From Opitutia bacterium (GTDB lineage: Bacteria > Verrucomicrobiota > Verrucomicrobiia > Opitutales > T3Sed10-336): a DNA stretch of 64,000 nt. The stretch is from contig PWMU01000026.1 of assembly GCA_003558065.1 (NCBI GenBank), forward strand, positions 1 to 64,000. The letters are read 5' to 3'. Made by a program: the position numbers and the translations under genes. The notes below the pieces were generated by a model. The model did not search any database, was not told the DNA's origin, and worked only from the letters and a program-made list of their open reading frames with translations. Every line of letters begins with the position of its first letter. Positions within the stretch are counted from its first letter, which is position 1. Below, one piece after another: positions 34,838-45,555 of this stretch.

Positions 34838-36223
34838 TCAATTTGCCGGTTTCGTCCCGGCAGCCCCTTCCGGTTCCAACGCGATGGGCGACGCGTCGGC
34901 CCCTTCGGCGGGAGAGATGTTCAGAAGGCGGGCGACAGTGGGGTGAAGCTGGAGGGAATGGACCGGTCCGAGATCCGCTCCGCCCAGGGGATGCGGGTGG
35001 CGGTTGAAAAGGGCGACGGTGTTCATGTTCGGGTCTTCGCCCGGGGGATAGCCGTGCATCCCGAAGGGACCGTCACCTTTTTCCGCGCTCAGGGTGACGG
35101 CGTCCGGTTTGCCGCTGAAGGTGTAACCTGGGTCCAGAACGACGATCAGGTCGCCGGTTCGGGACGGGTGGTCGTAACCCCAGTCATCGGGCAGTTCCCC
35201 GCGGAGATACGCGCGGGCGAAATCGAAGTCCTCCAGGCGCTCGAGGGTTTCCCGTAAAAGGCGCTCCCGGTCCTGAGGCAACATCCCCGGGTCCAAGTAG
35301 GCGTGTCCGACCGGACCGCCTCCGATGAGCGTAACCTCCTCGCGGTCCTGCAAACCGGTCAGGCGCTCCCCGTTAACGAGTGTGTGCACCTCGCTCATGC
35401 CGTGATCCGAGGTGACGATGAAATAGAAGGCGTCCTCCGGTTCCCGGCGCTCGTCCCAGAGTTCGACGATTTCCTCGTAATGGCGGCCGAGGATGTCATC
35501 GATCTCCTCGATGGCGGCGATAACTTCGTCGGATTCCGGGCCGTGCCGGTGGCCGGGGCTGTCCGGACCCACCGCGTAGCCCATCATGAGCCGAAGCGGT
35601 TCGTCGGCGCCCTCGTCGGTCTTCCAGAGATTGAGCAGCCGGGCGAGGCGTTCCTCGTTGGCCAGCCCGCGCTGGTACTCGGGGTCAAAAAACTCCGATG
35701 CGTGATCCCCCGTCTGGTGATGCGCGAGCACCCAGTCCAGCGACGCCACCCGCAGGCCCTGCCGCGCGGCGGTATTCCAGATGGGCTCGGCCTCGAGCAG
35801 GCGCGAGTCGCTCGGGTAATGGTGGACGTCGCCGGTTTCGAGATCGAAAAAGCGGTTGTGGGGAATGCCGTGGTCCCGGACGCGGACCCCGGTGGCCTGG
35901 GAGACGTGGCTTGGGAAGGTGACCGAAGGAAACACCGGTTCGTGCTCCAGGCTGTAGGCGCCCTCGGCGAGAAGACGGTCGAAGAACGGGGTTTCGGCGC
36001 GTTCGAGCATGTCGGGCCGCAGACCGTCGATGCTGATCCAGTAGACCGCGGTGACCGGCTCGGCCGCCACAGCCTCCGCGCGTGCGTGGCGGCCGGCTTC
36101 GGAGGGCGTGATGTATTCCTCTTCCACGCCGGGAGGGACGCGACGTTGAATGAGCATCAGGGCGATCCCGCCCACCAGGACGGCTGCGAGAATACCGAGG
36201 ACGATAAGGTCGTTTTTTTTCAT
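34838..36223 (-). CDS. Membrane-anchored alkaline phosphatase-superfamily phosphodiesterase (NPP-like)
   Basis: A 461-aa protein of the type I phosphodiesterase/nucleotide pyrophosphatase family. An N-terminal membrane anchor (about 6-25) is followed by the catalytic domain. Metal ligand Asp66 lies in VYWISIDGLRPDML and the nucleophile is Thr102 in VFPSVTFPSHVSQATG. Further ligands appear in GYAVGPDSPGHRHG and FIVTSDHGMSEV, and a final His in GMHGYPPGEDPNMN. All expected two-metal residues seem present. It should hydrolyse phosphodiester or pyrophosphate bonds of nucleotides or lipids outside the inner membrane. The ATG at 36223 is chosen because MKKNDLIVLG starts a clean anchor. It is divergent from the alpha/beta hydrolase. 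Confidence 0.9.
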   Translation of the reverse strand: MKKNDLIVLGILAAVLVGGIALMLIQRRVPPGVEEEYITPSEAGRHARAEAVAAEPVTAVYWISIDGLRPDMLERAETPFFDRLLAEGAYSLEHEPVFPSVTFPSHVSQATGVRVRDHGIPHNRFFDLETGDVHHYPSDSRLLEAEPIWNTAARQGLRVASLDWVLAHHQTGDHASEFFDPEYQRGLANEERLARLLNLWKTDEGADEPLRLMMGYAVGPDSPGHRHGPESDEVIAAIEEIDDILGRHYEEIVELWDERREPEDAFYFIVTSDHGMSEVHTLVNGERLTGLQDREEVTLIGGGPVGHAYLDPGMLPQDRERLLRETLERLEDFDFARAYLRGELPDDWGYDHPSRTGDLIVVLDPGYTFSGKPDAVTLSAEKGDGPFGMHGYPPGEDPNMNTVALFNRHPHPLGGADLGPVHSLQLHPTVARLLNISPAEGADASPIALEPEGAAGTKPAN

Positions 36224-36328
36224 GGTCGGTCGGAAAGAAAGCGTAGGGAAAGTTTTGGCGTAACCAAGCACGATCTTTTCCCGGAAAACTCTGGCGTTTC
36301 AGTCGCCGCGATGATTAGTTGCGGCCTC

Positions 36329-37171
36329 ATGAGCGAAAGAAAATCCGTGTTTCGTTCACCCGTTTTCCGCGTCATCCGATTTGTCGTCCTGGTTTACGTG
36401 GGGCTGGTGATTCTGATGGGGGTGTTTCAGCGGATGTATATCTACTATCCGGCGACAGGCGAACCGTCCGATCTTGAGGCCGAGGCGGAGGAACTGGGTT
36501 TGACGGCCTGGCGTTTGTCCGGGGGAGAGTTCACTGGCTGGAAAGAGGAGCGGGGGAATGCGGCCAACCGGCTCGTCGTGTTTCACGGGAATGCGGGCCA
36601 TGCGCTGCACCGGGAGTATTATTCTCATCTTTTCGGGACCGTGGACGCGGGCGGTCCCTGGGAGGTTTACCTGTTCGAATATCCCGGCTATGGCGGACGC
36701 GAGGGTCGTCCCTCGGAGAAGGTCTTTGCCGAAAGCGCGTCCGCCGCTCTGGATGAGCTTCTGGAAGAGAGCGAACGGCCGGTGTACCTCCTGGGCGAAT
36801 CGCTTGGCGGGGGCGTGGCGGGCCGGTTGGCGGGGGAGCGTTCCGAGGCCGTTGAAGGGCTGGTACTGTTGACCCCTTTTACTCGACTGAGCGATGTCGG
36901 TGCCGCCCATTTCCCCTTCCTGCCCGTGCGCCTGTTGCTCCGGGATCACTACGACAACGAGCGTCATCTGGCCGATTATCCGGGTCCGGTCGCCATGATC
37001 CTGGCCGAGCACGACGAGGTTGTTCCGGCGCGTTTCGGCCGCGAACTCCATGAGGGCTTTGCGGGACGGAAGCAACTCTGGGTAATCGAAGGTGCCGACC
37101 ACAACACGTTGATTGACCGGGTGGGAGGCGAGATCTGGGAAGAAATGGCGGCGTTTCTGGTGGAAGACTGA
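36329..37171 (+). CDS. Membrane-anchored alpha/beta hydrolase (BEM46/ABHD13-like)
   Basis: A 280-aa hydrolase with one N-terminal membrane helix (about 14-34) followed by the motif QRMYIYYPATGE typical of BEM46-like hydrolases. The oxyanion loop is VVFHGNAGHALH. The nucleophile is Ser158 in LLGESLGGGVAG, and the acid and base are probably Asp229 (LAEHDEVVP) and His258 (EGADHNTLI). The frame is open far upstream, but that portion is antisense to the phosphodiesterase gene; ATG 36329 gives the usual family start (36311 is possible). Esterase, lipase or thioesterase activity is likely, with unknown substrate. It is divergent from the phosphodiesterase, with about 105 bp between starts. Confidence 0.87.
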   Translation: MSERKSVFRSPVFRVIRFVVLVYVGLVILMGVFQRMYIYYPATGEPSDLEAEAEELGLTAWRLSGGEFTGWKEERGNAANRLVVFHGNAGHALHREYYSHLFGTVDAGGPWEVYLFEYPGYGGREGRPSEKVFAESASAALDELLEESERPVYLLGESLGGGVAGRLAGERSEAVEGLVLLTPFTRLSDVGAAHFPFLPVRLLLRDHYDNERHLADYPGPVAMILAEHDEVVPARFGRELHEGFAGRKQLWVIEGADHNTLIDRVGGEIWEEMAAFLVED

Positions 37172-37338
37172 GCCGCCCGGTCTCCGCGGAGGGGACGCGG
37201 TGTGTTCGGGATACAGCGGAGCCATTCTCTCTATCAGTCCATGATTGGACTTTCGGGAACCATCTATTCGACATCAGTCCCTTCAAGGGTGACAGTGACA
37301 ACAGGCGCATCCCCGCCACCGGGGAAGGAGGAGGCGGG

Positions 37339-37367
37339 TCCCGGCCGCGCCGGGAGAGGCTTTTTTT
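37339..37367 (+). terminator. Rho-independent terminator between convergent genes
   Basis: The 6-bp GC-rich stem tcccgg (37339-37344) / ccggga (37350-37355) with a 5-nt loop is followed by GAGGC and seven T's (37361-37367). It lies about 170 bp after the alpha/beta hydrolase stop and just before the end of the convergent kinase gene. Confidence 0.6.
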
Positions 37368-37374
37368 GGCTCTT

Positions 37375-38253
37375 TCAAGCCAGTAGCCACTCGTCCGGAT
37401 CGTAGGCTGGGACGGCGCCGTCGCGGGTGGCTATAAATTCTCCGAAGCGGCAGGCGTTTTCCAGGACCCGTTGCGGCGGGTGGCTGCCCCCGAGGCTATT
37501 GGCGAGGAAGACGGCGAGAAAACCGTCGCCCGCGCCCACGGTGTCGCGAACCCCGACTTGCCGGCCCTCGGCGGCAAACCACTCCCCTTCGGCGAGATAA
37601 ACGGCGCCTTTTTCGGCGCGTGTCACGCAGATTCGGGGGACCCCCGTCGTGTCGGACAGTCTTCGGGTTGCCGGTTCGAGGGGCGTGCTTTGCCTGTCCC
37701 GCGGGAGGAGGCGATACAGCTCCTCTTCATTCAGCTTGAGCAAATCAGCGGAACGGGCGAGTTCCGCGACCAGCTCCAGGTCGTCGTAGGGCGGGCGGAG
37801 ATTGACGTCGTAGACCTTGAAAGGACGCTCCAGCGCGAGGAGGGCGCGGATCTGGCCGCGGTTGAAGTCCCCGCGCTGGGCGAGGGTGCCGTAGACGACC
37901 GCATCGGCCGTTTCGGCGCGGGCGGTCACCCGCTCGTCGACCGGGATCCGGTCCCAGGCGACCGGTTCAAGAATCTCGTAGTCGGCGTTCCCGCGGGAGT
38001 CGAGCTTCACCTTGACCGCGCCGGTGCGCAGGGAGTCATGCTCGTGGACGAGGTCGAGGGGAAGGCCGGAGCGTTCCATCCGCTCCCGCGCTTCCTCGCC
38101 CAGGAAATCGTTGCCGACGCAGGTTACCGGGACCGCGTTTTTCGCGAGTTGGGCGAGGTGGCGGGCGACGTTGACGGGCGCCCCGCCGAAAAAAAGGCCT
38201 TCCGGCAGGCAATCCCAGAGCGCTTCACCGTAGCAGATGATGGAGTCGGGCAT
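37375..38253 (-). CDS. PfkB-family carbohydrate kinase (fructokinase-like)
   Basis: A 292-aa ribokinase-fold sugar kinase. The start IICYGEALWDCLPEGLFFGGAPVNVARHLAQLA matches fructokinases of this family (GEALxDxxP, GGAPxNVA). The ATP/anion-hole motif is VRDTVGAGDGFLAVFL near residue 238 with the catalytic Asp. VYDVNLRPPYDDLEL contains the conserved N-x-R-P. The length is typical. The ATG at 38253 is chosen; the upstream extension overlaps the coaE leader. Fructose is the probable substrate, by resemblance only. It is divergent from coaE across a 156-bp region with an inverted repeat. Confidence 0.88.
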   Translation of the reverse strand: MPDSIICYGEALWDCLPEGLFFGGAPVNVARHLAQLAKNAVPVTCVGNDFLGEEARERMERSGLPLDLVHEHDSLRTGAVKVKLDSRGNADYEILEPVAWDRIPVDERVTARAETADAVVYGTLAQRGDFNRGQIRALLALERPFKVYDVNLRPPYDDLELVAELARSADLLKLNEEELYRLLPRDRQSTPLEPATRRLSDTTGVPRICVTRAEKGAVYLAEGEWFAAEGRQVGVRDTVGAGDGFLAVFLANSLGGSHPPQRVLENACRFGEFIATRDGAVPAYDPDEWLLA

Positions 38254-38379
38254 GGTTGTTAAAGAAACAGGAGTCGTGTCTTGAAAAGGTTTCCGCGGAT
38301 CCGGTTGCGAACGGAACGGTGCGGTTTCCGAAAGGTCAAGGGCATTTTCCGGAAGGGGGCAATTGCGATTGCATCTGCG

Positions 38380-38406
38380 GAATACAGGCATCTAACTGCT
38401 GTATTC
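38380..38406. promoter_or_regulatory. 8-bp inverted repeat just before the coaE start
   Basis: The arms gaatacag (38380-38387) and ctgtattc (38399-38406) are perfectly complementary with an 11-nt gap. The second arm ends three bases before the coaE ATG (38410). In the divergent region between a sugar kinase and coaE it could be a repressor site or an RNA hairpin covering the ribosome-binding site. Confidence 0.45.
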
Positions 38407-38409
38407 ACC

Positions 38410-38991
38410 ATGATTGTCGGATTGACGGGAGGGATGGCGTGCGGGAAGTCGACGGCGGCGGAGATCTTCCGGGAGGAAGGTTTTGAAACCGTCGATTGTG
38501 ACGACCTGGTCCGGGAGCTTCTGGCCGGGAACCGGGAAGTACAGGGGGCGGTCCGAGAGCGCTTCGGGGAATCGGTTATGGATCCGTCGGGCGGCGTGGA
38601 TCGTCGCGCCCTGGCCCGAATCGTATTCGCCTCGCCGCCGGATCTCGAGTGGCTGGAGGGCCTGCTCCACCCGAAGGTCAACCGGTCGTGGCAGGAGTTG
38701 ACGGAGTCGCGGCCGGGAATAAGGTGGGTGGTGCAGATTCCGTTGCTTTTTGAGAAAAAACTTGAAAAGCTGGTTGACTTGACCGTTTGTGTAGCCTGTA
38801 GCCCGCAGGTTCAGGGGGATAGGCTTCGGCGGCGCGGATTGACCGAGAATCAGGCCGGGGCGAGACTCTCCAGGCAGCTGCCGCTCGAGACGAAAATGGA
38901 GTTTTCGGACTATGTGATACTGAACGACGGGTCCGCCCGATTTCTTCGGGATCAGGTTCTTGATTTGATCCGTTGTATCGCATCTGAATGA
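38410..38991 (+). CDS. coaE: Dephospho-CoA kinase
   Basis: A 193-aa P-loop kinase phosphorylating dephospho-CoA in the last step of CoA synthesis. The ATP loop is VGLTGGMACGKSTAAEIF (residues 3-20). DCDDLVRELL supplies catalytic Asp residues, LHPKVNRSWQEL is the CoA-domain helix, and VVQIPLLFEKKLEKLVDLTVCV is the family's P-L-L-F-E block. RLRRRGLTENQAGARLSRQ is the lid segment with conserved Arg. The length is normal. The ATG at 38410 is used because the family begins MIVGLTGG there. rho follows about 135 bp downstream. Confidence 0.95.
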   Translation: MIVGLTGGMACGKSTAAEIFREEGFETVDCDDLVRELLAGNREVQGAVRERFGESVMDPSGGVDRRALARIVFASPPDLEWLEGLLHPKVNRSWQELTESRPGIRWVVQIPLLFEKKLEKLVDLTVCVACSPQVQGDRLRRRGLTENQAGARLSRQLPLETKMEFSDYVILNDGSARFLRDQVLDLIRCIASE

Positions 38992-39125
38992 TGCGGGAGC
39001 CCGCTCTTTGGGAATTCCGGGCGGAAATCGGCCGGAGCCGAGCAATGGATTGAGGAATCACGGGGCGGACAGCCGCGCTCCGATAAGTGGAGGGCTGCGT
39101 TGCATCACAGGGAGGAGTTTATCGA

Positions 39126-40943
39126 ATGACGGAGAGGAATCAGGAATGGAGTCCGGCCGCGACAGCGGCTGACAAGCCGGAGGCGGACGCACCGGTGAAG
39201 CCCGGGCCTTCGGGAGTACCCGGCTCCCGCGGCAAGCGGCAGCACGAGTCCGTGCCGGCGACGGCGGACAAATCGCGCCGGGTGCCCGCACGGGAGCCGG
39301 GGGAACCCGAACGGGCGGGATCCTCCCCGGAGCAATCGGGGGACCGGGACCAGGGAGTTTCCGGCGGGTCGGCGGCCGGGGAGAATGAACAACAACAACG
39401 CGGTGAAGCCCGTGGCAGGCGCGGCGGGGGTCAACCTGTCCGGAAAGACAAGTCCGGACGGCGTGAGAAGCCGGACAGGAAAGGGGGCGGCGGTTCCCGG
39501 AAGAGCCGCAAGCCCGAAGGAAAACAGAAGGAACGTTCCCATTACCCGGGCTCCGGAGGCAGGCCGGCTGCCAGGTCGACCAGGCCTTCCCTCGCGTCCG
39601 GCCCCGGGCTTCCCGCCGCCGCCGGCTTTGAGGATCCGGAAGAGCTGGCCCGCCGCGCCGCCGAGGCCGGTCGGGGCGAGCCGCTGGAAGTGGCGCCGTT
39701 CCACGACCTGGCGCTCAATGACTTGATGGCGCAGGCCGAGACCCTGGGGGTCCGGCTCAATTCGGCCCCGGCTAGACGGCTTCTCACCGAGAAGATGATC
39801 CTGGCTGCCTCAGAGGCCGGCCGGCCGGTTGTGGACGAGGGCATCCTTTTCGTGGCGGACGAAGGCCACGGCTTCATCGTGCGGCACCAGAACAATTATC
39901 AGCTTCAGCCGGAGGATCCCTACGTGGCCCCGTCATTCATACGTCGGTACGGATTGAAGCCGGGGCACCATCTGAGGGTCCAGTTGCGACCTCCGGTCGA
40001 GGGGGAGCGCTGTCCGGCGGTTCTGAAGCTCTTCCAGGTGATGGGAGACGACCCGGAGCGCGTTTCGCGGCTCCCGCCTTTCGAGGACCTGATCCCGTAT
40101 TATCCCCTGGAACGAATACTTCTCGAAGCTCCCGATTCCGAAGGGAAGAAAGACGTGTCGATGCGGGCGGTCGACGTGCTGACACCGGTCGGCTTCGGCC
40201 AGCGGGGCCTCATCGTGGCCGCCCCGAGAACCGGGAAAACCCTCCTGCTCCAAGGGTTTTCGAATTCGATCGCCAGAAACAAACCCGAATCCAGGCTGAT
40301 CATCCTTCTCGTGGATGAGCGCCCCGAGGAGGTGACTGATTTCCGGCGGCGGGCCCAGGGGGAAGTGATCAGTTCCACATTCGACGAAGGTCCGGAACAC
40401 CACGTTCACGCCGCCGAAATGGTCCTCGAAAAGGCGCGTCGCCTGGTGGAGGCGGGTGAGGACGTGGTCATTCTCCTGGATTCGATCACCCGGTTGGCGC
40501 GGGCCTACAACGCGCTGATGCCCAGCGGCGGAAAGATGCTCTCCGGCGGCGTGGAAGCCACGGCCCTTCAGAAGCCGAAAAGGTTCTTCGGAAGCGCCCG
40601 CAACATCGAGGAGGGCGGCAGTCTCACCATCCTGGCCACCGCACTGGTCGAAACCGGCAGCCGGATGGATGAGGTGATATTTGAAGAGTTCAAGGGGACC
40701 GGAAATATGGAATTGCACCTGGACAGGAGCCTGGTGGAGAAACGGATCTTTCCCGCGATCAACATTGAAAAAAGCGGCACGCGGAAAGAAGAACTGTTAT
40801 ATCATCCCGATGAAATGGAGAGAATTTATTCGTTGCGCAGGGCCATGCAAGGTGTTCCAATCGTCGAATCGATGGAGATGTTTATCCAGCGTCTCAAGAA
40901 TACCGAAACCAACGCCGAGTTCCTGATGACGATGAACCGGTAG
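39126..40943 (+). CDS. rho: Transcription termination factor Rho with long disordered N-terminal extension
   Basis: A 605-aa hexameric RNA helicase that terminates transcription. The core (about 195-605) is complete: the RNA-binding cold-shock domain includes [32 protein letters not shown], Walker A is AAPRTGKT near residue 365, Walker [14 protein letters not shown] follows, and the Q-loop/R-loop are near [27 protein letters not shown]. Before the core lies an unusual region of about 170 residues rich in Gly, Arg, Lys, Pro, Glu and Gln ([20 protein letters not shown]). It is basic and disordered, as in some GC-rich phyla. The ATG at 39126 is preceded by GGGAGGAG; an in-frame ATG at 39087 is less likely. 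Confidence 0.95.
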   Translation: MTERNQEWSPAATAADKPEADAPVKPGPSGVPGSRGKRQHESVPATADKSRRVPAREPGEPERAGSSPEQSGDRDQGVSGGSAAGENEQQQRGEARGRRGGGQPVRKDKSGRREKPDRKGGGGSRKSRKPEGKQKERSHYPGSGGRPAARSTRPSLASGPGLPAAAGFEDPEELARRAAEAGRGEPLEVAPFHDLALNDLMAQAETLGVRLNSAPARRLLTEKMILAASEAGRPVVDEGILFVADEGHGFIVRHQNNYQLQPEDPYVAPSFIRRYGLKPGHHLRVQLRPPVEGERCPAVLKLFQVMGDDPERVSRLPPFEDLIPYYPLERILLEAPDSEGKKDVSMRAVDVLTPVGFGQRGLIVAAPRTGKTLLLQGFSNSIARNKPESRLIILLVDERPEEVTDFRRRAQGEVISSTFDEGPEHHVHAAEMVLEKARRLVEAGEDVVILLDSITRLARAYNALMPSGGKMLSGGVEATALQKPKRFFGSARNIEEGGSLTILATALVETGSRMDEVIFEEFKGTGNMELHLDRSLVEKRIFPAINIEKSGTRKEELLYHPDEMERIYSLRRAMQGVPIVESMEMFIQRLKNTETNAEFLMTMNR

Positions 40944-40976
40944 CCCTCTTCACACTTCACAGCTTATTCCGTTACC

Positions 40977-42707
40977 GTGACCACCGCCGATGATTTCATA
41001 ATCCAATTGCTAGTCGATAAGGGGCTGGTGTCCTCCGAAACGGTGGAATCCACCCGCGAAATCCTGCAGGAGGAGACCGAGGTCGATATGATCCCCCGCA
41101 GCGTTCTCGACCGGTTGATCGAGGACGGCGTGGTGGACAGCCGGCAGGTCACCGAAATCGTTGCCGATGAATTCGGTATGCCCATGGTGGATTCCGGGGC
41201 GCTCAAACCCGAGAAGGAGGCGCTGGCCGCCGTTTCCAAAGAGTTGGTGCTGCGGTACAAAGTGTTTCCGATGCACCTTGAGGGGAACACCCTGAAGGTG
41301 GCGATCAGCGATCCCCTCGACGTCGATTCCATCGACAACCTGAGCCATGTGCTCCAGTTGTCCGTCGAACCCGTCGTGGCCGCCCGCAAGGACATCGACG
41401 ACGCGATCCAGAAGCACTACCTGGAGGAGACCGTGGAGAGCCAGCTTAGCGAGCTGGGGGAGGAGATGAAGGGCGAGGCGGCGGTCAATCTCGCCGAAGG
41501 CCTTCCGGGAGTCGACGACGACACGGTGACCGAGGATGACGCGCCGATTATTCGACTGGTGTACATGATCATCACCGAGGCCATCAAGCGCCGGGCCTCG
41601 GACATCCACCTCGAACCGCTGGAAAAACGTTTCCGTGTCCGCTACCGGATCGACGGCGTGCTGCATGAAGTGGAGAACCCGCCCAAACGTCTTCAGTTGG
41701 CGATCATTTCGCGCCTCAAGATCATGGCGCAGATCAGTATCGCGGAAAAGAGAATTCCCCAGGACGGGCGTATTCAGGTCAAACTGACCGACCGTGAGCT
41801 GGACCTTCGGGTCTCGTCTCTGCCGACCGAGCACGGCGAGAGCATCGTCATGCGTATCCTCGACAAAGAGGGGCTCAAGCTCGGGCTGCCGGAACTCGGA
41901 TTCTTGAGCGATGACCAGGCGACCTTTGAGCGCATCATCTCGATGCCCGACGGGATTTTCCTGGTGACCGGACCGACCGGGTCCGGCAAGACCACCACGC
42001 TTTACGCCTGCCTCAATTACATCAACCGTCCCGACCGCAAGATCATCACGGTCGAGGATCCCGTCGAATATCAGCTCGGCGGAATCAACCAGGTCCAGGT
42101 CAGGACCGAGGTCAAAATGACCTTTTCTGCCGCCCTGCGCGCCATGTTGCGGCAGGCACCGAATATTATCATGATCGGGGAGATCCGAGATCCGGAAACC
42201 GCTCACATCGGGATCAACGCCTCGTTGACCGGCCACATGGTGTTCAGCACGCTTCACACGAACGATGCTCCGAGCGCGGTGACGCGCTTGATCGATATCG
42301 GGGTCAAGCCGTTCCTGGTGTCCGCTTCCCTGCGTGCGACGATGGCCCAGCGGCTCGTCCGCCGTATCTGCCCGAAATGCAAGGAGTCCTATAAGGCTTC
42401 GGATCGTGAGCTTCGTTCGCTCAATATCACCGATGAAGAGGCCAAGTCGGCGACGTTTATGCGTGGACAGGGGTGCGATTATTGCAGCGGCACCGGCTTT
42501 CGCGGACGTATGGGGATCTTCGAGATATTTGTGTTGACCGAAGAGATCGAGAGCATGATTTACGACAACGTCTCGACCCAGAAACTCCGGGCAAAAGCCC
42601 GCGAAATCGGAATGCGCTCCATGAGGGAGGATGGCGTCCGGAAAGTGACGGGCGGTTCGACCACGTTTGAAGAAGTGCTTAAGGTGACGCTCGGTGACAC
42701 TTATTAA
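40977..42707 (+). CDS. pilB: Type IV pilus/type II secretion assembly ATPase PilB/GspE, first copy
   Basis: A 576-aa secretion ATPase with a GTG start. The N-terminal MshEN-like domain covers about 10-150 ([28 protein letters not shown]). An N2 linker domain includes [23 protein letters not shown]. Walker A is [16 protein letters not shown] near residue 330, the Asp box is [10 protein letters not shown], Walker B is [16 protein letters not shown], and the His box is [16 protein letters not shown]. The zinc-binding tetracysteine (CPKC near 465, CDYC near 501) is intact. The gene starts 33 bp after rho, with pilT, a second pilB-like gene and pilC following at 19-33-bp gaps. It drives pilus extension or pseudopilus assembly. 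Confidence 0.94.
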   Translation: MTTADDFIIQLLVDKGLVSSETVESTREILQEETEVDMIPRSVLDRLIEDGVVDSRQVTEIVADEFGMPMVDSGALKPEKEALAAVSKELVLRYKVFPMHLEGNTLKVAISDPLDVDSIDNLSHVLQLSVEPVVAARKDIDDAIQKHYLEETVESQLSELGEEMKGEAAVNLAEGLPGVDDDTVTEDDAPIIRLVYMIITEAIKRRASDIHLEPLEKRFRVRYRIDGVLHEVENPPKRLQLAIISRLKIMAQISIAEKRIPQDGRIQVKLTDRELDLRVSSLPTEHGESIVMRILDKEGLKLGLPELGFLSDDQATFERIISMPDGIFLVTGPTGSGKTTTLYACLNYINRPDRKIITVEDPVEYQLGGINQVQVRTEVKMTFSAALRAMLRQAPNIIMIGEIRDPETAHIGINASLTGHMVFSTLHTNDAPSAVTRLIDIGVKPFLVSASLRATMAQRLVRRICPKCKESYKASDRELRSLNITDEEAKSATFMRGQGCDYCSGTGFRGRMGIFEIFVLTEEIESMIYDNVSTQKLRAKAREIGMRSMREDGVRKVTGGSTTFEEVLKVTLGDTY

Positions 42708-42740
42708 TTGGAATACCATTAACTCCCTGCTCTTAGAATT

Positions 42741-43823
42741 ATGAGTTACGACATGAATGATCTTTTGCACCTGACGGTCGACGAAGGTGCTTCGGATTTG
42801 CATCTCCAGGTGGGCCAGGCCCCGACCTTGCGTGTGTCCGGGGGGCTGACGCCGGTGGAGGGGGATGCCTTGAAGCCCGAAGATACCGAGCAGTTGATGG
42901 AGTCGATCACGCCGGAGGTTCACCAGCAACAGGTGAAAACCCAGGGCGGCGCCGACTTCGGGTTCGCGTTTCTCGATAAAGCACGCTTCCGGGTCAGTAT
43001 CCTGAAAGCGAAGGGCCATTACGGGCTGGTCTTGCGACAGATTCCGAACGATATGTTCGGTATCCGCCAGATCGGGCTGCCCGACAGTATACGGGATCTC
43101 CTGTACCTTCCCCGGGGGCTCATCCTGGTTACGGGCCCGACCGGTTCGGGGAAGACGACGACCCTGGCCTCGATGCTCAATTACATCAATGAGAACCGGG
43201 ACTGCCACGTGATCACGATCGAGGACCCGATCGAGTACTACCACGAACACAAGAAATCGATCCTGACTCAGCGGGAACTGGGGACCGATGTGCCGAGTTT
43301 CGAGGAAGCCATCCGGCGGGCCCTCCGTCAGGACCCCGATGTGATTCTCGTGGGGGAAATGCGCGACCTGGCGACGATCGAGGCGGCCGTGACCGCCGCG
43401 GAAACGGGGCACCTGGTTTTTGCCACGCTGCATACCACCGGTGCGGCGCGCACCGTCGACCGTGTCGTCGACGCGTTTCCGGCCAACGCCAAGGACATGA
43501 TCCGGACGCAGTTGGCCTCGTCGATCGTGGCGGTGATTTCCCAGGTTCTTTGCAAGAAGGTCGGCGGCGGACGCATCGCCGGTTTCGAGTTGATGATCAC
43601 CACCAATTCGATTCGTGCTCTGATTCGCGACAACAAAACCTACCGGATTGCCTCGGATATTCAGACAGGGGCCAATATCGGGATGATCACGTTGGATGCT
43701 CACCTCCTCAGTCTCTACAACAAGGGCCTGATTTCTCCGGATGAGTGCCTGGACAAGGCTCAGGACACACAGGGGATGAAAGAGAAACTTGTGGCGCTCG
43801 GCGCCGAACTCACCTCCCGCTGA
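42741..43823 (+). CDS. pilT: Type IV pilus retraction ATPase PilT
   Basis: A 360-aa hexameric ATPase that retracts type IV pili for twitching motility. It starts [28 protein letters not shown], the standard PilT opening. Walker A is [17 protein letters not shown] near residue 130, the Asp box [13 protein letters not shown], Walker [17 protein letters not shown], and the His box [16 protein letters not shown]. The AIRALIR-type C-terminal motif is seen as [14 protein letters not shown], which favours PilT over PilB. There is no zinc tetracysteine, as expected. It sits between two pilB-like genes in one co-directional operon. Confidence 0.95.
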   Translation: MSYDMNDLLHLTVDEGASDLHLQVGQAPTLRVSGGLTPVEGDALKPEDTEQLMESITPEVHQQQVKTQGGADFGFAFLDKARFRVSILKAKGHYGLVLRQIPNDMFGIRQIGLPDSIRDLLYLPRGLILVTGPTGSGKTTTLASMLNYINENRDCHVITIEDPIEYYHEHKKSILTQRELGTDVPSFEEAIRRALRQDPDVILVGEMRDLATIEAAVTAAETGHLVFATLHTTGAARTVDRVVDAFPANAKDMIRTQLASSIVAVISQVLCKKVGGGRIAGFELMITTNSIRALIRDNKTYRIASDIQTGANIGMITLDAHLLSLYNKGLISPDECLDKAQDTQGMKEKLVALGAELTSR

Positions 43824-43847
43824 TTCATTCGAGGACTGTTTTCCCCT

Positions 43848-45536
43848 ATGTACGAAGCGCACGACCAGGCCGTTTACGAGGTTTTCAAGGAGAGCGATTT
43901 TCTGACAAAAAGTCAGCTTGAGGACGTCTTTGCGGAACACGAACGAACGGCCAAACCCCTGGCCGATGCCATTCTCGATTCGGAGTTGATTTCCAGGGAG
44001 GAGTTTTTCCGCGCCGTGGCCGATCACCTGGGGTTGGAGTGCATGGACAAACTGCCCGACTCGATTCCGGCGGACACGGTGAAGGGCCTGCAGGCGACGA
44101 TGGCCCGGATGTACGGGGTGATGCCGATACGGGTTGAGAGCCAAATGCTGCACCTTCTGGTCGTCGATCCTTTCAATTCGCAGATTGTCGACGACCTGAC
44201 GTTTGCCCTGGGCAAGGACGTGAACCTCTACGTGGCGGATCCGGACAAGATTCGGGAGCTCATCCGGACTCATTACGGGGAAGAAGAGGATTCGGTGGAG
44301 GACCTGCTCGGTGAAATGGAGGGAACCGAGTACGACGTGAGCGAGGAGGCTTCCGAATCGGACCTGGAGGAGGTTGCCAGCCAGACCCCCATTATTCGCT
44401 TTGTCAATCTGGTGCTCAATCAGGCCATCAAGGACAAGGCGTCCGATATCCACTTCGAACCGTTCGAGGATGAATTCAAGATCCGTTACCGGATCGACGG
44501 CGCCCTTTACGAGATGGCCCCGCCGCCCAAAAGCCTGGCGATTCCGGTGACCTCGAGGGTGAAGGTTATCGCCAACCTGAACATTTCCGAGCGGCGGATT
44601 CCCCAGGACGGAAGGATCAAGATGACCATTGCCGGCCACCCGGTCGATTTGCGTGTCTCCACGCTCCCGACCCAGTTCGGGGAAAGCGTGGTTTTGCGTG
44701 TGCTCGACAAGTCGGTGGTCAATCTCGATCTGGACACGCTGGGGATGCCCGAAGACGTCTTCGAAGCTGTCAACGAGACCATCCACCTCCCGAACGGCAT
44801 TTTCATCGCGACCGGCCCGACCGGAAGCGGCAAGACCACGACGCTCTACAGCGGCCTGCGTGAGGTCAACAAGGTCGAGAGTAAGATCCTGACGGCGGAA
44901 GACCCGGTGGAGTACGAGATCGAGGGCATCATGCAGGTTCCTGTCAACGCCGCTGTCGGCCTCACTTTCGCCAAGGCGCTTCGGTCCTTCCTGCGGCAGG
45001 ATCCCGACATCATCATGGTCGGGGAGATCCGCGACCTCGAAACGGCGCAGATTTCCATTCAGGCTTCACTGACCGGACACTTGGTCTTCAGCACGCTCCA
45101 TACCAATGATTCGGCCGGAGCGGTGACGCGTCTTGTGGATATGGGCGTGGAGCCCTACCTGATTTCCGCGGCGCTGGAGGCCGTCGTTGCCCAGCGGCTG
45201 GTTCGTCGCATCTGCAGACACTGCGTCGCCTCCTACGAGCCCAGTCAGACTTTGATCTCGAACCTTGAAATCGACCCTGTGGATATCGGCGACAAGCAGT
45301 TCTTCTACGGAAAGGGTTGCGAGGAATGCAATCACAGCGGTTACCGGGGGCGGTTGGGGCTGTTTGAGATGCTGCGCATCTCCGACGCGGTCCGCGATCT
45401 GGTGACGGATCGCGCTCCCGCCCTGGTCATCCGCCAGAAAGCCCTTGAACAGGGGATGCGTACCTTGCGCGACGACGGATTGCGGTGCATTTTTGACGGT
45501 GCAACCTCCATCGAAGAGGTGCTAAAATATACCTAG
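43848..45536 (+). CDS. pilB: Type IV pilus/type II secretion assembly ATPase PilB/GspE, second copy
   Basis: A 562-aa paralogue of the ATPase at 40977. An N-terminal MshEN-like domain ([26 protein letters not shown]), an acidic linker ([28 protein letters not shown]) and a full C-terminal motor are present. [19 protein letters not shown] opens the N2 region, Walker A is [16 protein letters not shown] near residue 322, Walker B is [16 protein letters not shown], and the zinc cysteines are CRHC near 456 and CEEC near 491. It is closely followed (19 bp) by pilC, so it is probably the cognate ATPase of that platform. Whether the two copies work in one machine or two is not decided by sequence. 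Confidence 0.94.
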   Translation: MYEAHDQAVYEVFKESDFLTKSQLEDVFAEHERTAKPLADAILDSELISREEFFRAVADHLGLECMDKLPDSIPADTVKGLQATMARMYGVMPIRVESQMLHLLVVDPFNSQIVDDLTFALGKDVNLYVADPDKIRELIRTHYGEEEDSVEDLLGEMEGTEYDVSEEASESDLEEVASQTPIIRFVNLVLNQAIKDKASDIHFEPFEDEFKIRYRIDGALYEMAPPPKSLAIPVTSRVKVIANLNISERRIPQDGRIKMTIAGHPVDLRVSTLPTQFGESVVLRVLDKSVVNLDLDTLGMPEDVFEAVNETIHLPNGIFIATGPTGSGKTTTLYSGLREVNKVESKILTAEDPVEYEIEGIMQVPVNAAVGLTFAKALRSFLRQDPDIIMVGEIRDLETAQISIQASLTGHLVFSTLHTNDSAGAVTRLVDMGVEPYLISAALEAVVAQRLVRRICRHCVASYEPSQTLISNLEIDPVDIGDKQFFYGKGCEECNHSGYRGRLGLFEMLRISDAVRDLVTDRAPALVIRQKALEQGMRTLRDDGLRCIFDGATSIEEVLKYT

Positions 45537-45555
45537 TCTTCAGCCCCTTCTTCCC

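Noticed and set aside
35303-36328. Long in-frame extension upstream of the alpha/beta hydrolase
   Set aside because: This stretch is antisense to the phosphodiesterase gene. The family N-terminus (membrane helix, QRMYIYYPATG) starts at the ATG at 36329.
41010-44786. Very long open frame on the minus strand (about 1,250 codons) under pilB-pilT-pilB
   Set aside because: It is antisense to three well-supported ATPase genes. In GC-rich DNA the complementary frame of a biased gene often stays open. The product looks like Gly/His/Arg-rich noise with no family signal.
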